Under the pieces are notes generated by a model. That model was not told the origin of the DNA, searched no databases, and worked only from the letters and a program-made list of their open reading frames with translations. The translations under genes were made by a program, and so were the position numbers. A stretch of 64,000 nt of DNA from Chaetomium olivaceum. Taxonomy: Eukaryota; Ascomycota; Sordariomycetes; Sordariales; Chaetomiaceae. Below are positions 12,123-23,248 of the stretch, piece by piece; the stretch's first letter is position 1, and every line of letters begins with the position of its first letter. Location: the NCBI GenBank assembly GCA_039881045.1, contig JAYWVB010000009.1, positions 310,001 to 374,000 of the forward strand, written 5' to 3'.

Positions 12123-12954
12123 GGTTGGTGAGAGTCGGGGACGGGGCAAATTCCCGGAGCTCGACCCGGCGGTTTGTGGAGACCGACACGGTGCGCCGGC
12201 GGTCTGGCTCCCGGTCGGGGCGGGGCGGAGCGGGGTGTTGGCGCCGGCGAGGAATGTTTTAAAAGTGTTGGCAAAAAAGCTGGTCGTCCTTGTACGCTGT
12301 ATGTATTGTTTGACCCTCTTCGCCCGGGTACCTGGTGATCCCAACTCGTCAAAATGGCGCTCGGTCCGATCCGTGGAGTTTGTCTTGGTTGGAACGCGGA
12401 GCTGCAGACGATTCGCGAAAATGAGAAGGCGAATGAATGTCTGAGCGGCTGGGGTGAAAATGAGCGATTGGAGATGTCGCGAAATGCGAACTGCTCGTCC
12501 CAGGACTCGATTATTGTCGAGCAAAATGCAGGGCAAAGACTCTGGAATCAGGAGAAAAAATAAAGGGAAAATGGGGGGGGGGGTTCTGCATGGCGGGATT
12601 TATTGCAACCAAGCTTAAGTTCATGGCTGGTACGGTGAAGCTTGCTGGTCGGGCGCAATTGGTGTCCCCAACCTCCTCCAAGTTGACGACACTTGATGCG
12701 CCCAACCTCTCGCATTTTCCGCCTTTTTCTTCCCTTCACGCGCCCCGCGACAACCTGTCACAACCAATAAACCCCTGCTTGGCCTTTGATCGAAGTTCCA
12801 ATCCCGTCAATCATCGAGAGAAGGCCCTTCCTCCTGTTCCCTCCTGATTCCCTCCCGTTCCTGGCGCTACACTAGACTCCGGCGAACTACTTATTTTCTC
12901 GCACCGCCACAATCCTACAAGCCACCTTGACGTCGCGCGCTGTATCACCATCGC
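12123..12954. promoter_or_regulatory. Divergent intergenic region, membrane-protein gene/HNH gene
   Basis: 832 nt between divergent start codons. It holds an AT-rich segment with a G9 run near 12573-12582 and a pyrimidine-rich leader before the HNH gene (12690-12900). No further gene is supported. Confidence 0.4.
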
Positions 12955-14287
12955 ATGCGATCAACCCCAGCGGTAAGTTTATTGCCTGCTTTGGTGCATA
13001 TGTGCACATTTAATTCAACATTCACCCTTCTTTTCTGGGCGCGGTTGAGGCCGCTCACTGCGAGAAGCACAAAAAACTTATCACCTTCCAGAAAGTTTCA
13101 CGCCGGCAAAGTGAGTCGACTCCCAACATCACAGGTTCGCAATGGCAGAACCACCTCGGCATCCACCAAGCCACACGGGGACAATTCCTCCAAATTTCAT
13201 CCAATTCCGCCATCCCACTATGATGATACAAGGAATATCTTGCTGCAGTTGCCTCGTACGGAAGCAATCAACGACCAACTCGGGGTTCATCATGGTACTG
13301 CCCTTGTAGCATGCCAAATTATCGCCAACAATGCATTTTCGACTGGGTCGTTGGCCTTAGGCCTAAACGGCGAGGAGCCCGTCGTACTTCACCATGATGA
13401 CGTCCTCACTCATGAGTCGTATTACTTTTTTGTCGCCGGCCCTTACAGTAAGCCCTATTTCTGCCTATGGAGATATCCAACACTCACTAATCTTTCTAGA
13501 TCGGGATAATCCCTACCCTATCGTTCCAAGCTTCCAGGACTGGGAGTTTCCGCACGGCCGAATTCCTGAGGCATGGCCTCTCGTCACCGTCTTCCCCAGC
13601 TCAGCATGCGGGGTAACCGGGTATCCATTCCCTGTCGAGGGCGCGCACCTTGTCCCGCAGAAGCAATCCATGTGGTTCGAGAAAAACGGTATGGGCCGAT
13701 ACGCTGACGATCGTTTTATAGGCGGTAATGTGGACAACAAAGCCAACCTCACTCCACTACGAAGTGACATCCATAGCATCTTTGATGCTCGTTCGATGGC
13801 GATCGTACCGAAGGAGTCACTTTATGTCACCACTATTATGTCTGACCGGGCGGAGCACTACTTTCCCCAACAGCACAACGTCATTGTCCACGGCTTACAC
13901 AAACATGCCCGGGAATATCTCTTCGCCCGGTTCGCGTGGATCGTCCTCTTTAGCATGAAAGCATTCGTCTGCCAGGGTTCGGATCGCCGTGTTATCCAGA
14001 TCAGCACACCGGACCCTCGAAAGGCGAGCATATACAATACCGCATGGGTTCAGGCATCGACGCTCCATGCCAAGTACAGCGGGGGGGGGACCCAAGAGTC
14101 GGGCCCAGCTTCCAAGTCAGATGCAAAGAGGCAGAAGCCCGGAGACGCCATGGATGATGATGACCACAGCGTCACAGAGGAGCTAATCAACGCCGTATAC
14201 ACATGGAGAGACGAGGAGGCCGACCCGGGTACGAATGAAGGTGGCAACGGTGCGAAGGCTACCAACGCGGGCGAACGCGCTATGTAG
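12955..14287 (+). CDS. HNH_2-domain protein (fungal HNH endonuclease fold)
   Basis: This belongs to the fungus-expanded HNH nuclease-like family (Pfam HNH_2), whose cellular role is largely unknown. My model is exon 1 12955-12972, exon 2 13135-13447, exon 3 13500-14287, giving 372 residues. The second intron (13448-13499, CACTAAT branch) is firm. The first (12973-13134, GTAAGT...ACAG) is likely, but it is 162 nt and has no in-frame stop, so retention would also give an open product. The nuclease core reads CGVTGYPFPVEGAHLVPQ, then DNKANLTPLRSDIHSIFD and MAIVPK. It keeps the family's His after the Cys-containing strand, the Asn of NKANL and the His of DIHSIFD. The C-terminus (from about residue 290) is acidic and low in complexity. 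I cannot say whether it cuts DNA or what it targets. Confidence 0.75.
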
Positions 14288-15303
14288 GACAAAGCGCGAT
14301 GGCCAGCAAAGGTAAGTAGTATGACGCCGCCTCGGGACAGTCCGTTGTCGCTGACTATAGGTCAAAAGGTGCGTGAAAGGTTAAGCTCGGCCTCGCTTTC
14401 TATCAGGGGATCCACGATAAAGATGCAGCGAGGAGTCGGAGACCTGTTCCGTGGTAAGGGAAGCACAGGCGGGGGCATAATGACACCGTAGCTTAGCGTT
14501 AGACTCACCACCCGAATCAGAGCGCGTTGATGGTTTAGCAACTCCGGGGTTAACTGGAGGCCCACCTCTGCCAAGTCGGGGCCAGTTCCAGGACGACCAA
14601 GGGTCTGCAGCTTCCCAAGCTGAGCCAATCGCAAGGCGGTTGCCCGGTGGTTGCCACTGTTGATGGCGGGTTGAGAGACCCCGAGGGGCTGAAGGGAAAC
14701 ACAGTTGGAATTGCTCGATTTGTTTTAGTGAATACAGCTCCTGATGGCGCGGGGAGCATGACCCCTCGACGGCGTGTGGTGGTGTTGAGGGCTGAAAACC
14801 GAGGTCCGCGGGGCAGAGAACCTAATCGCATCATCTTTTTTTGTGCGGGCCAAGTGGTGCGCTGCCCGTTGATGATGCGATGCCAGGCAATCGATCTATC
14901 CACCCTCTGCGAACGGCAATCGGTGGGTTGGTGGTTGAGGGTGGAGATTGATGAATGCGCGCCATGCTGCTTCATAAAAGACACACGGAATGACATAAAG
15001 CCGAGTTGACACTACGCTTGGTGACCGTCTCAAGCATTCTTCACTAACAATATATATTTACCTATTACAAGGACCTAGGTAGTGAAATGCAGAATTCCAG
15101 GTTGCAGCTGACAATGGTCTGTCGCCGCCGCAGCAGGAAGCTGCAAGGCCCCGCTCACTGTGCAGTTACGTAACTGGGGTTGGCCGCCTTGCTCGACCCG
15201 AGCCGGTTAGTTAGTTGCCAGAGACTCCAACATCCAACAAGACCCCAACAGCCGGAGCTATCTTGAGCCTCACAACCGAGACCAGAAGCTTGTTTGCGCC
15301 ACC
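14288..15303. other. Interval between HNH gene and VMA13; possible micro-exon gene
   Basis: About 1 kb with no firm gene. Twelve bases after the HNH stop, an ATG at 14299 begins a splice-like series: a 13-nt exon to 14311, GTAAGT donor, CTGACTATAG acceptor at 14360, an 8-nt exon, another GTGCGT donor and a CTATCAG acceptor near 14407. The peptide starts MASKGQK, but I could not extend it to a recognisable protein. The rest (14640-15300) has no coding signal I trust and should include the VMA13 promoter. Confidence 0.3.
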
Positions 15304-16872
15304 ATGTTACTAGACCCGCCGCCATACCTGGCAGCCCTACAAGGCAACGTTCGCCAGCGACTGATTCCGTGGGATGGCGCCGTGCGCGCAGCTCCCTGAC
15401 CGAGGGCCAACTCGCCCGCATCCGCGCCGTCGACAAGGTCAAGCGAGATGTGCGCATACAAACCGTCGAGGCCACTTGGATGGCTACCGCACGCTGTTTG
15501 TTGGAGAGCCGGGGAAGAAAAGCGTTCTCGAATCTGCCGCCAAGCGACAGGATGTGGTGCAGAACATCCTCGTCCTCTTGAGCGATCTGCTCGACAGTAC
15601 GCCGCTCCGTTGCCTATTGCCCTACTTGACCTTATCACCTATCACAATCAACTAACCCGTGAATTGAAGGCGTACCGGCGCTATCCAAAGCTATCCTCCA
15701 GACCGGCGACCCCTACCGCACTTCCTCCCGCTCCTCGCGCACTCGTCCAACACCGAAGACCCGATCCCGCTCCTGACCTCGACCGTGCTCGTCAAGCTCA
15801 TGGCCGGGTCCCGAGACGAATCCCCCGCCACGGTTGGCAAGGCACTGCCGGTTATCTTCAGCTACCTCTCTCGTCTGACCAAGAACTCGGACGCCGGGCT
15901 TCAGACATTGGTGTGCAAGAGTACTCGTCCCTGCTCTACGGGCGGGCGCCAAGACAGCAGTTTTGGAAGCAACGGAGCGAAACAGTCACACCCCCTTATC
16001 GAAATTCTCCGAGCGGCGGGCCGGTGTTGGTAACAGTGACGCTTCGGCCAGCCTCTGGAGTGGCACCGACGGGGACGGTGAGGAGCGGGTTCGAAGGGTC
16101 CCTCATGGCGGGGTTGGCCTCCAGCTCCTCTACTACGGGTGCTACTGGTGATGTGGCAGCTCAGTTTCGAGGCCGAGGACATTGGCGACGACGTCAACGA
16201 GTAGGTGCACCGGTTCAACCCCCCATACGGCAGCATTGACTAACCCTCACAGTGAATACGACATCGTCCTACTCTACACCCAACTCCTTCCGCCTCTCCC
16301 CGAAGGAAAAGACGACCCGCCTCCTCATCTCGACCCTCCTCAACCTCCTCACCCAGAACCCAAACACGCTTCTCCCCACCGCCGTCCTCGCCCGCCTGCC
16401 CGCCCTGCTCCAGAACCTCAAGACGCGCCAGTTTTCGCCGATCCCGACCTGCGCGAGGACATGGACAAGCTGCGCGAGCTGCTGGACGAATACACCAAAC
16501 CAAAACCACCTTCGACGAGTACGTAGGCGAGCTCAACTCGGGCCACCTGCGGTGGTCGCCGCCGCACCGCAACACGGTCTCTGGGCGGAGAACGCGCGCA
16601 AGATCCTCGAGGCCGAGAACGGCGCGCTCGTGCGCCGCCTCGCCGACATCATGAAGAAGCCCTGGGACAACGACAAGGCCGTGCTCGCCATCGCCTGCAA
16701 CGACGTCGGCTGCCTCGTCCGCGAGGTCCCCGAGAAGCGGGGGCAGCTCGAGCGCCTAGGCCTCAAGACTCGCGTCATGGAGCTCATGGGCCGAGACGGA
16801 CGAGAATGTCCGCTGGGAGAGCCTGCGCGCGCTGGGGGATGGCTGCAGTACAGCTTTGATAGTACCAAGTAG
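15304..16872 (+). CDS. VMA13: V-type ATPase subunit H, reading frame broken by many small indels
   Basis: Subunit H couples V1 to Vo and activates ATP hydrolysis in the vacuolar proton pump. The gene is identified from ordered fragments: MLLDPPPYLAALQGNVRQR at the start, LFVGEPGKKSVLESAAKRQD, DPIPLLTSTVLVKLMAGSRD, LPVIFSYLSRLTKNSDAGLQ, IGVQEYSSLLYGRAPRQQFW, MWQLSFEAEDIGDD, EKTTRLLISTLLNLLTQN, and ENGALVRRLADIMKKPWDND, ending at the TAG 16870-16872. Two introns fit, 15597-15669 and 16201-16252. Between fragments the frame changes about a dozen times, near 15390, 15478, 15720, 15905, 15990, 16018, 16137, 16288, 16437, 16500, 16578, 16787 and 16834. Most are single bases in G/C runs. As written, the gene cannot make subunit H. 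Consensus error is the likelier cause; true pseudogenisation is possible. Confidence 0.88.
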
Positions 16873-17457
16873 TCTGTCTGTCTGTCTGTCTGCCCGGTGC
16901 ACGGCGGGGTGGGGGGGATGGTCAGCATGGTGACGGGGTGGGGTTGGGCGTGTTTTTTGTTTTTGTTCTTGTTTTGGCGAAGGCATGTTAGTTACCTCTG
17001 TTACATGTTGGAGACGGTGATCTGGCATCCGGAATGGCACTTAGACTGGCTCGAGTTCTGTTGGCTGTACTTGATACTTGAATACATGTGGTGTATGCTC
17101 GATTTGGCTCTACTTGCGCAGGATATGCGGAGGGCTTACACAGCACGCTTTTGGGACTTTGAAACCGACCTTTATATTGGTCAGTTATCTACTTGAAAAA
17201 ATGCCAACCAACTCCCATTGCGGTTTCACTGTTCATGATGAGCCATGTTTGTTACCCCTTATTTGATCAACTAAGTGATAACCCCGCGATCCTTATCTTA
17301 TCGGAGCTTCCTTAACTCCAGGCCTCACTCTTGACATCATCGGGGTCCTACATGGACTCGAAGTGTCTCGGAACGCACAGTCCATACCATTACACACTAC
17401 TAGCCGTTAGCCATCTGATTATCGAGTGTTGTTTGAAATTTAATCAAAGTGGCCACT
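16873..17457. other. Interval VMA13/acylphosphatase with TCTG repeat
   Basis: 585 nt. It begins with a TCTG tetranucleotide repeat of about five units (16873-16892) directly after the VMA13 stop, followed by a G-rich patch. The remainder should contain the acylphosphatase promoter. No gene is seen. Confidence 0.5.
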
Positions 17458-18149
17458 ATGGTGAAGAGGGTATGTCCTAACAAAAGGCGGCCAAGCCCAA
17501 TAACTCTGAACTTACCTTAACACTCTTTCTTCTTTCTGTCATTACCAGGTTTACTTCCTTGCCCACGGGGGCATGGTACAAGGTGAGTGCTCTCTCTCAT
17601 ACACCACTCATAGATATTCATCTAAATAAACCTAAATATGAGAACCCGGTCCCAAAACATGGAAGACGTGGCTTCTTTTAAACCTCAGCTAACATGAGAC
17701 AAACCCCAGGGGTCGGTTTCCGGTGAGTACTTCCATCAGCCCCCCTCGCGCCATAAAATCAACACGCCTGGGTCTGCTTTCATCCAGAACCTTGGCTTAG
17801 CCTTTTCCCTTTTATACCTCCCGCTAACCCTCCCCAGTTACTTCACCCGCCACCGAGCGGTCGAGCACAAACTCACCGGCTGGGTGCGCAACACTGAAAA
17901 CAACAAGGTACTGCACGGCATAACGCACACCACTTAACTCCTACCCTACATATCATAAACACTGAAAGAACTACGCTGATGGCGTTTGAAACCCCCTAGG
18001 TCGAAGGCGAAGCCCAAGGGGAGGAAGACGCCATCACGGCCTTCCTGAAACACGTCAACAACGGGCCGCGGCACTCACAGGTCGTCCGGCTAGACAAGGA
18101 AGACAGGGAGGTGGTGGAAGGCGAGGCTGAGTTTGAGATTCGGCGTTGA
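17458..18149 (+). CDS. Acylphosphatase
   Basis: This small enzyme hydrolyses the carboxyl-phosphate bond of acylphosphates. It is too fragmented to show as one open frame: exons are 17458-17469, 17549-17582, 17710-17722, 17838-17907 and 18000-18149. All four introns are GT-AG and all junctions keep phase. The spliced product is 92 residues, matching the family. It reads MVKRVYFLAHGGMVQGVGFR, with the active-site loop QGVGFRYFTRH carrying the phosphate-binding Arg, and GWVRNT with the catalytic Asn, followed by the VEGEAQG strand. The end is at TGA 18147-18149. Exons of 12 and 13 nt make it easy to miss by automated prediction. One oddity is HGGMVQG where many family members have xGxVQG directly after the first strand. 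Confidence 0.93.
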
Positions 18150-18704
18150 GCGTTGGCGTTGGGGGGGTATTGTATGCATAAATCTCAAATATATCAAATA
18201 ACCGTGGATGCTACTAAAAGTACAGATGGATGCGGATATCAGAATACGAGGGTATAACGGTATGGATAGGATTGGTATGGGTATGAGGGTATGACGGCAG
18301 CAGAGAACGACGGGCATGCAACAAACAGGAACCATGACCATGACCAAAAGACAATCGCTCATACACCTCTCCACCGGCAGCCTATACGCTGCCTAGTTAC
18401 GCAGCCTCCCTAACCATCCATCTACTAAGCAACCAGTAAATACCCCCTACCTAGATTCACCCATCCATCCACCCACCCATCCATCATCAGAGCATTACCC
18501 GACCAGCCCCTCCACCACCAGCACCACCCACTCATCACCGCCATGCCATCATCACATCAACATCACACAACAAACATCCCACATTCATTATCCCATCACC
18601 GCCCTACCTCTCCCAAACCAGAAAAAAGCCCAACAACTCAACCACCCTCCCCACCTTCCACCCATCTCCCAACCAGGGGGGAGAAATAAAAAGGGTAAAG
18701 GAAA
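18150..18704. other. Convergent interval acylphosphatase/DUF726 gene
   Basis: 555 nt between converging genes. The part 18440-18660 is C/A-rich simple sequence with CATCCATCCA-type repeats. No coding signal is seen. Confidence 0.5.
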
Positions 18705-21700
18705 TCAAGCAAAAGTCATCTTAATCTCCTTCTCCCCCTTCCCAAACTCCTCATCCTCATCCGCCCATGGATCCGCCAGCGTGATATTCGGCACCGTCTG
18801 CGCCGACCTCATCTCCGGCCTCGCCAGACCGCCTCCTCCTCCACCACCACTACCAAACCCACCAGCACCGCCGGCGCTAAACGCCGACACGCCCCCAGCC
18901 GAGGCCGCCGTAGTCGACGACGGTGAGGATGCTTTCGGCCTGTCGTCATCGTCGTCGTCGAAGCTCGTGTCGAAGGTCATCTGCACCCCGTCGTCGTCGT
19001 CGTTGTAGTCGTGGTGGTGTGAGCCGGAGGAGTAGCCGTAGGCGTGGTAGGGGCTGCTGGTGCTGCTGCGGTCGGTTTTGCTAATGGGGAAGGTGGGGAC
19101 GCGGTCGCGGGACGGGGTTGGTTCGTGGGAGGAGTGGCGTTCGTAGGAGGGTGGTGGGTTGCAGTTGTTGGTGGTGGTGTTGGAGGGGGGGGATGCGGCG
19201 GGGATGAGCTCGGCGCTCTTGCTCTCGCGGAGGGTTTGGCGCGGGATTGTTTTTGCTGGTGGGGAGAGGGTTGCGTTGGGGCTTAGGTCGAGCTTGATCG
19301 GCGGGAGGGTGCTCTTGATCTCGCGTACTTGGAGTAGCTCCTCGTCGATGTCTCCGTCTTTGCGGTTCTGGTTCTCCTTGGCGATCTCGGCGCGGATGGC
19401 GTCGACATCGAACAGCACGCCGTGGTTATTCCCTTCCTTGTCCTCCGTTTTGCTGTTCTTGCCACCCTTTGCGTCCTCGTACAGTTCCCACTCTTGCTTT
19501 TGTGGCGCCTTCTTGCGCTTGAAGAAGCCGAACTTGCCGCCCTTGGTCCCCCCTTTCCCTTCATTCTCCAACTCTCGGCGTGCCTCCTCGATTTCGCTGA
19601 TCAACTCGCGCTGCCGCTCCTCGTAGTTATCTGGATCGGGGTCTTCTATTTCGGTGAACTCGTCACTCTCGACCAGCCAGCCGCACTCTCGCATGAGACG
19701 TGGCATGGCCGTTCGGTAGTTCATGTGCCCCACGACAAACTCGGAGACATCCATGTTCTCGATCCCGGGAATATCTTCAATGGGAGCTAGACCAGCAATG
19801 CGCCTGATACCGCCATTGGTCAAACGGAACAGGTACCCAAGAATCCAGTCGCTGCGGTTGTAGCCGTTGACAAACCGCCCTGACACCACAGCGCGGGCGC
19901 GCAGGTACTCGTCCCTCTTAACGACGACAGGGCTGCCGAAAAGGTAGACGTTCTGAACGAGACCAAAAGCGCCCTTCTTAGCAAGTTCCTGAAGGCAGGA
20001 GAAGATGACGCGGCTACCGAGCGAGTACCCTACAAGGGTGACAGGCCGAGTGCCCAGGTTGCGGTCGATGAGCGAGTCTGCTAGAATCAACCCGGCCATG
20101 GTAGCACGATCGAGGGAGACAGCCCAGGGGTTGTCGATCAGGTAGGAGAGCTTTGTGAGTACGACAGGCACCTGGAGGGCTGCCATCAAGGTGATGAGAA
20201 TGGTGTTACCCAGAACCTGCTGAAGACCTTGCGTGAGAGCCTAGGTAGTGATGATTAGACCATGTCCGACTGTCATCGCCGTTCCTCGACCATAAATCAG
20301 GGGCTTACCTCGGTTGCAAGAATGTTGATTGTGTCACCCATACTCGTAAGCATCTCGGGTTCCCAGAGCACTGAGTAGATGTCGCCCATGACCGGGTCGA
20401 CTGTGCTGAAAGGCAGGCGAACATCGTCGACCTTGCCTGTCATCCACCCTGACACGGTAACAATCAGGTTCACACGTTTGTTGTTGTGCAACGGCCGGTA
20501 CTCGAAGGTCTTGACGGAGCCCGTCCGCCTGTTGGCGGCTCTGACACCGATAATGCCACCCGAAGCTGCCGCACTCGAGGTGATGATAGCGGCGCCTCCA
20601 GCACCCGCGAGAAAACCACCGGTGCCACCAACACCTATTGTTGTGAAACCAGCCGCTAAGCCCAAGCCGATGACAGGGGCTAGCAAGCCGGCAGAGAGGC
20701 CGATCACCAAGCCGCCGCCCACTGTAGCCAGTCCCATCATCAGGTAACGTCTCTTGAGAGCCAGCTTCCGGCGGTTCTCCATATGTTCGTCCTCGTTCCA
20801 GTTCTCCGTCTCAGCATTTGCCTGCATCTCTAATGCGTCCGTCACCTTCTTTTCAAACCGGCATATATCAAGCCAGGTTATTTCTAGATCATTGGCGACT
20901 TTCTCCAGCAACAACCTCGACCTCGCATCATAGATGGAATCTGCGATGAGCACCAGAAACAGGTCACACAACACGGTCCAGCGGATGTCTATATCGATCT
21001 TCTGAGTGGTGGGTAATTGTGACGGCGTCCTCACTGGGGCCGTGAGCTCCACGTCGTCGTCGGCCGAGTAGGGCGGTGGCGGCTCGGCAGCTTGTTCCGG
21101 CGCAGGGCTCATGACAGAGGAGGGTCGGGAAGGAGTTGGACTGGAGAGGGATGATCTTGCGTCCTTCTCGGCAGCCATGGGGTTCCGCACACGGGCGTTT
21201 GCCATCAAGACGGGAGTGAGGTCCTGGGGCATCACGCCATGTGAACTCAGCTGTTCGATCATGACCTGCTCGGCCGCGCTGATGTCCATGTGGGAATAGA
21301 GCCTAATCATCATCTTCTGGCTCCACATTTTCATGTTCTCGGCCGCTACCGTCACCTGCTTCTTGGACTTGGACGACTGCACGAGCGCTTCGGCGTCCTT
21401 CAGCATCGACGACAGTTCCAGCCTCGTCAAGCCCACGTAGGCGACCCTCTGACCCTCGGTCAGGAGCTCCTTGGTAGCCTGTAGCTGGCTCACGGCATCC
21501 CGTTGCGTATCGTCGTCGTCCATCACGCCCGTACTTGTGCCGCCGCCTGCGTCCTTGAATAGATACTGGGTGTGCTCGTCCATGCTAGTTGCAGATTCCG
21601 CGTCGTCGTCCAGCAGCACTTTTGTGTACCCCTTACCAGCGCCTCCGAGTCCGGCATAACCGTATGTCTCATCATCTTCAGCCTCGACATACTCCTTTGC

Positions 21701-22495
21701 GATCAACTTGTTGTCATCATCGTAAAGGTCGTACGGTGCGTATGCGGGCATGGTCTGCCACTCATCGGCTTCGTCTTCTTTCTTTTCGGGCTCGTTCGAG
21801 GTGAGCTGCTGATGCGAGAACTCGGACACGCCGCCCGTTCCGCTCATCCTTTTGCTCATCCTTTTACTCGCATCCTGTTTTTGGTCGGCCGTTACCGGAT
21901 CTGTCTTCTTGGACTCGGACACGGCCTGGTCTTCGAGTTTCGCAAGCTTGTCATCTGACTCGCCGGCCGCCGCGGGTCGCGGTTGTGGGTTGGTATCGCC
22001 TGATACGGTATCCACGGGCTGTCCTTGGTCATGCGGCGGTGATGGGCTGGTTTTGTCTGTGACGGTACGCTCGCCCGGGGGCATAGCCGCAGATACCCGA
22101 GATGCATCCGCAGTCTCATTGCTGTTGTGAGAGGCGGCATCTCCTGGGTTTTGATCACTGCCCGGCTTTGTTTCTCTCTTTGCATCGCCCAATTCCCTAC
22201 TGCTCGGCGCTCCTCCGGTGGGCTTCGCGACTTGTTTCCCATCGTCCACCGTGTCGGCCTTCGTTGTCGGGCGAGCCCCCACGCTGGTGCCCGACGTCTC
22301 CTCCTTGCCGATGGGCGGCACGTACTTCCGTATCGGGAGACCGAAGTCGTCGTACTCGACGGTCATGTTGACGGCGGGTTTGGGCTCTGGATTCGGACTC
22401 GGGGCGGACGCCGGGGCGCGCAGGACATCTTTGGTCGCAATCGAGGTAGTGGGGGTTTGGTCACTGCCGGCCGAGGCCCCGTCAACGCCCGGCAT
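18705..22495 (-). CDS. DUF726/TMCO4-family membrane protein with alpha/beta-hydrolase fold
   Basis: Two exons on the minus strand, 22495-20309 and 20240-18705, joined over a 68-nt intron (GTAAGC ... TAG with TCTAATC branch), give 1240 residues. Residues 1-330 are hydrophilic and disordered. The central part has the DUF726 signature: a glycine-rich hydrophobic stretch (GLATVGGGLVIGLSAGLLAP and following, near residues 590-640) predicted to enter the membrane, then VSGWMTGK and, in exon 2, the lipase-like nucleophile elbow LVGYSLGSRVIF with GYSLG, and NVYLFGSPV. The C-terminal 300 residues are disordered with poly-Asp and poly-Gly tracts. Known members include human TMCO4 and yeast YFL034W; a biochemical activity is not established, and the hydrolase role is inferred from fold and motif. 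The frame is intact over 3.7 kb. Confidence 0.85.
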
Positions 22496-23248
22496 GGCTG
22501 ATTTGTTTTTGTTTTACTGGAGATGGTTGCCGAGCGTTGCGACGGAGAGCTAGTCGGGTCAGACGCGGGGCCGGACGGCAGAACGATAAGTGCTTGCAAA
22601 GGCTAAGCGGTGGTTCTGTTTCAAAGAGTGGACGTGAACGGGAGATCCCCCTGCCTTTGGTGTCTCTCCCTGGTTTTAGTGGCCCCTCGCAGCTTATCAA
22701 ACACGCGGCCACGCCCAGCAGACAGGGGTCTTCGAAGGCACAATCCTGCCGTTTCTCTTGCTGACTGTAGGGAAGATCAGCATCTTCGAAATACGTGATA
22801 TGTCCATCACCGGAATGAAGTGCAAGAACTCGTCTTGTTTGCGTTACATATCCCATTTTAATAAGATACACTTTTGTAACCGACTGTCACTGTCGCCGTT
22901 GGGGAATTCCAGGGGTGCTGCTTGGCATGCCCGATAACATTTGTGCCCCACACCTGCCGGACTCAGCGGCCGGGTGTGGGGTTGGTGCCCAGCCTACAAC
23001 GGTATCAGCCCCGGGGTCCACGGGGCGGGTATGAGCATACCGGGAATACCTAGAGACAGTACTGAAGACCAGAGCAATGATTTACTAGGAATTTGGGTAT
23101 AAGCGATCTCCTACCGTAGAAATCATAGAGGTACAGTAACTTGATTATTAAAACAAACCCCGTCACCGGTCTAGTTGGCACACTGCAAGAGTTAAAACAT
23201 GGCCCATATGGTCCATAGAGCCAGGATATCTCGATTTCCACCGTAAGC
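22496..23248. promoter_or_regulatory. DUF726-gene promoter region and UTP23 3' region, with a hairpin
   Basis: 753 nt between two minus-strand genes. An imperfect inverted repeat lies at 22946-22981: CCCCACACC pairs with GGTGTGGGG and, inside it, GCCG pairs with CGGC around a 7-nt loop. The right part (23060-23240) is AT-richer and should be the UTP23 3' UTR. Confidence 0.5.
22946..22981. repeat. Strong imperfect inverted repeat (hairpin)
   Basis: The arms 22946-22954 and 22973-22981 are perfect 9-nt complements. The inner arms 22956-22959 and 22967-22970 add four pairs, separated by a 1x2 internal loop. The hairpin sits in the 5' flank of the DUF726 gene; role unknown. Confidence 0.7.

Noticed and set aside
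13111..13134. A 24-nt intron in the HNH gene giving a third small exon
   Set aside because: Too short for a spliceosomal intron; a single 162-nt intron keeps phase.
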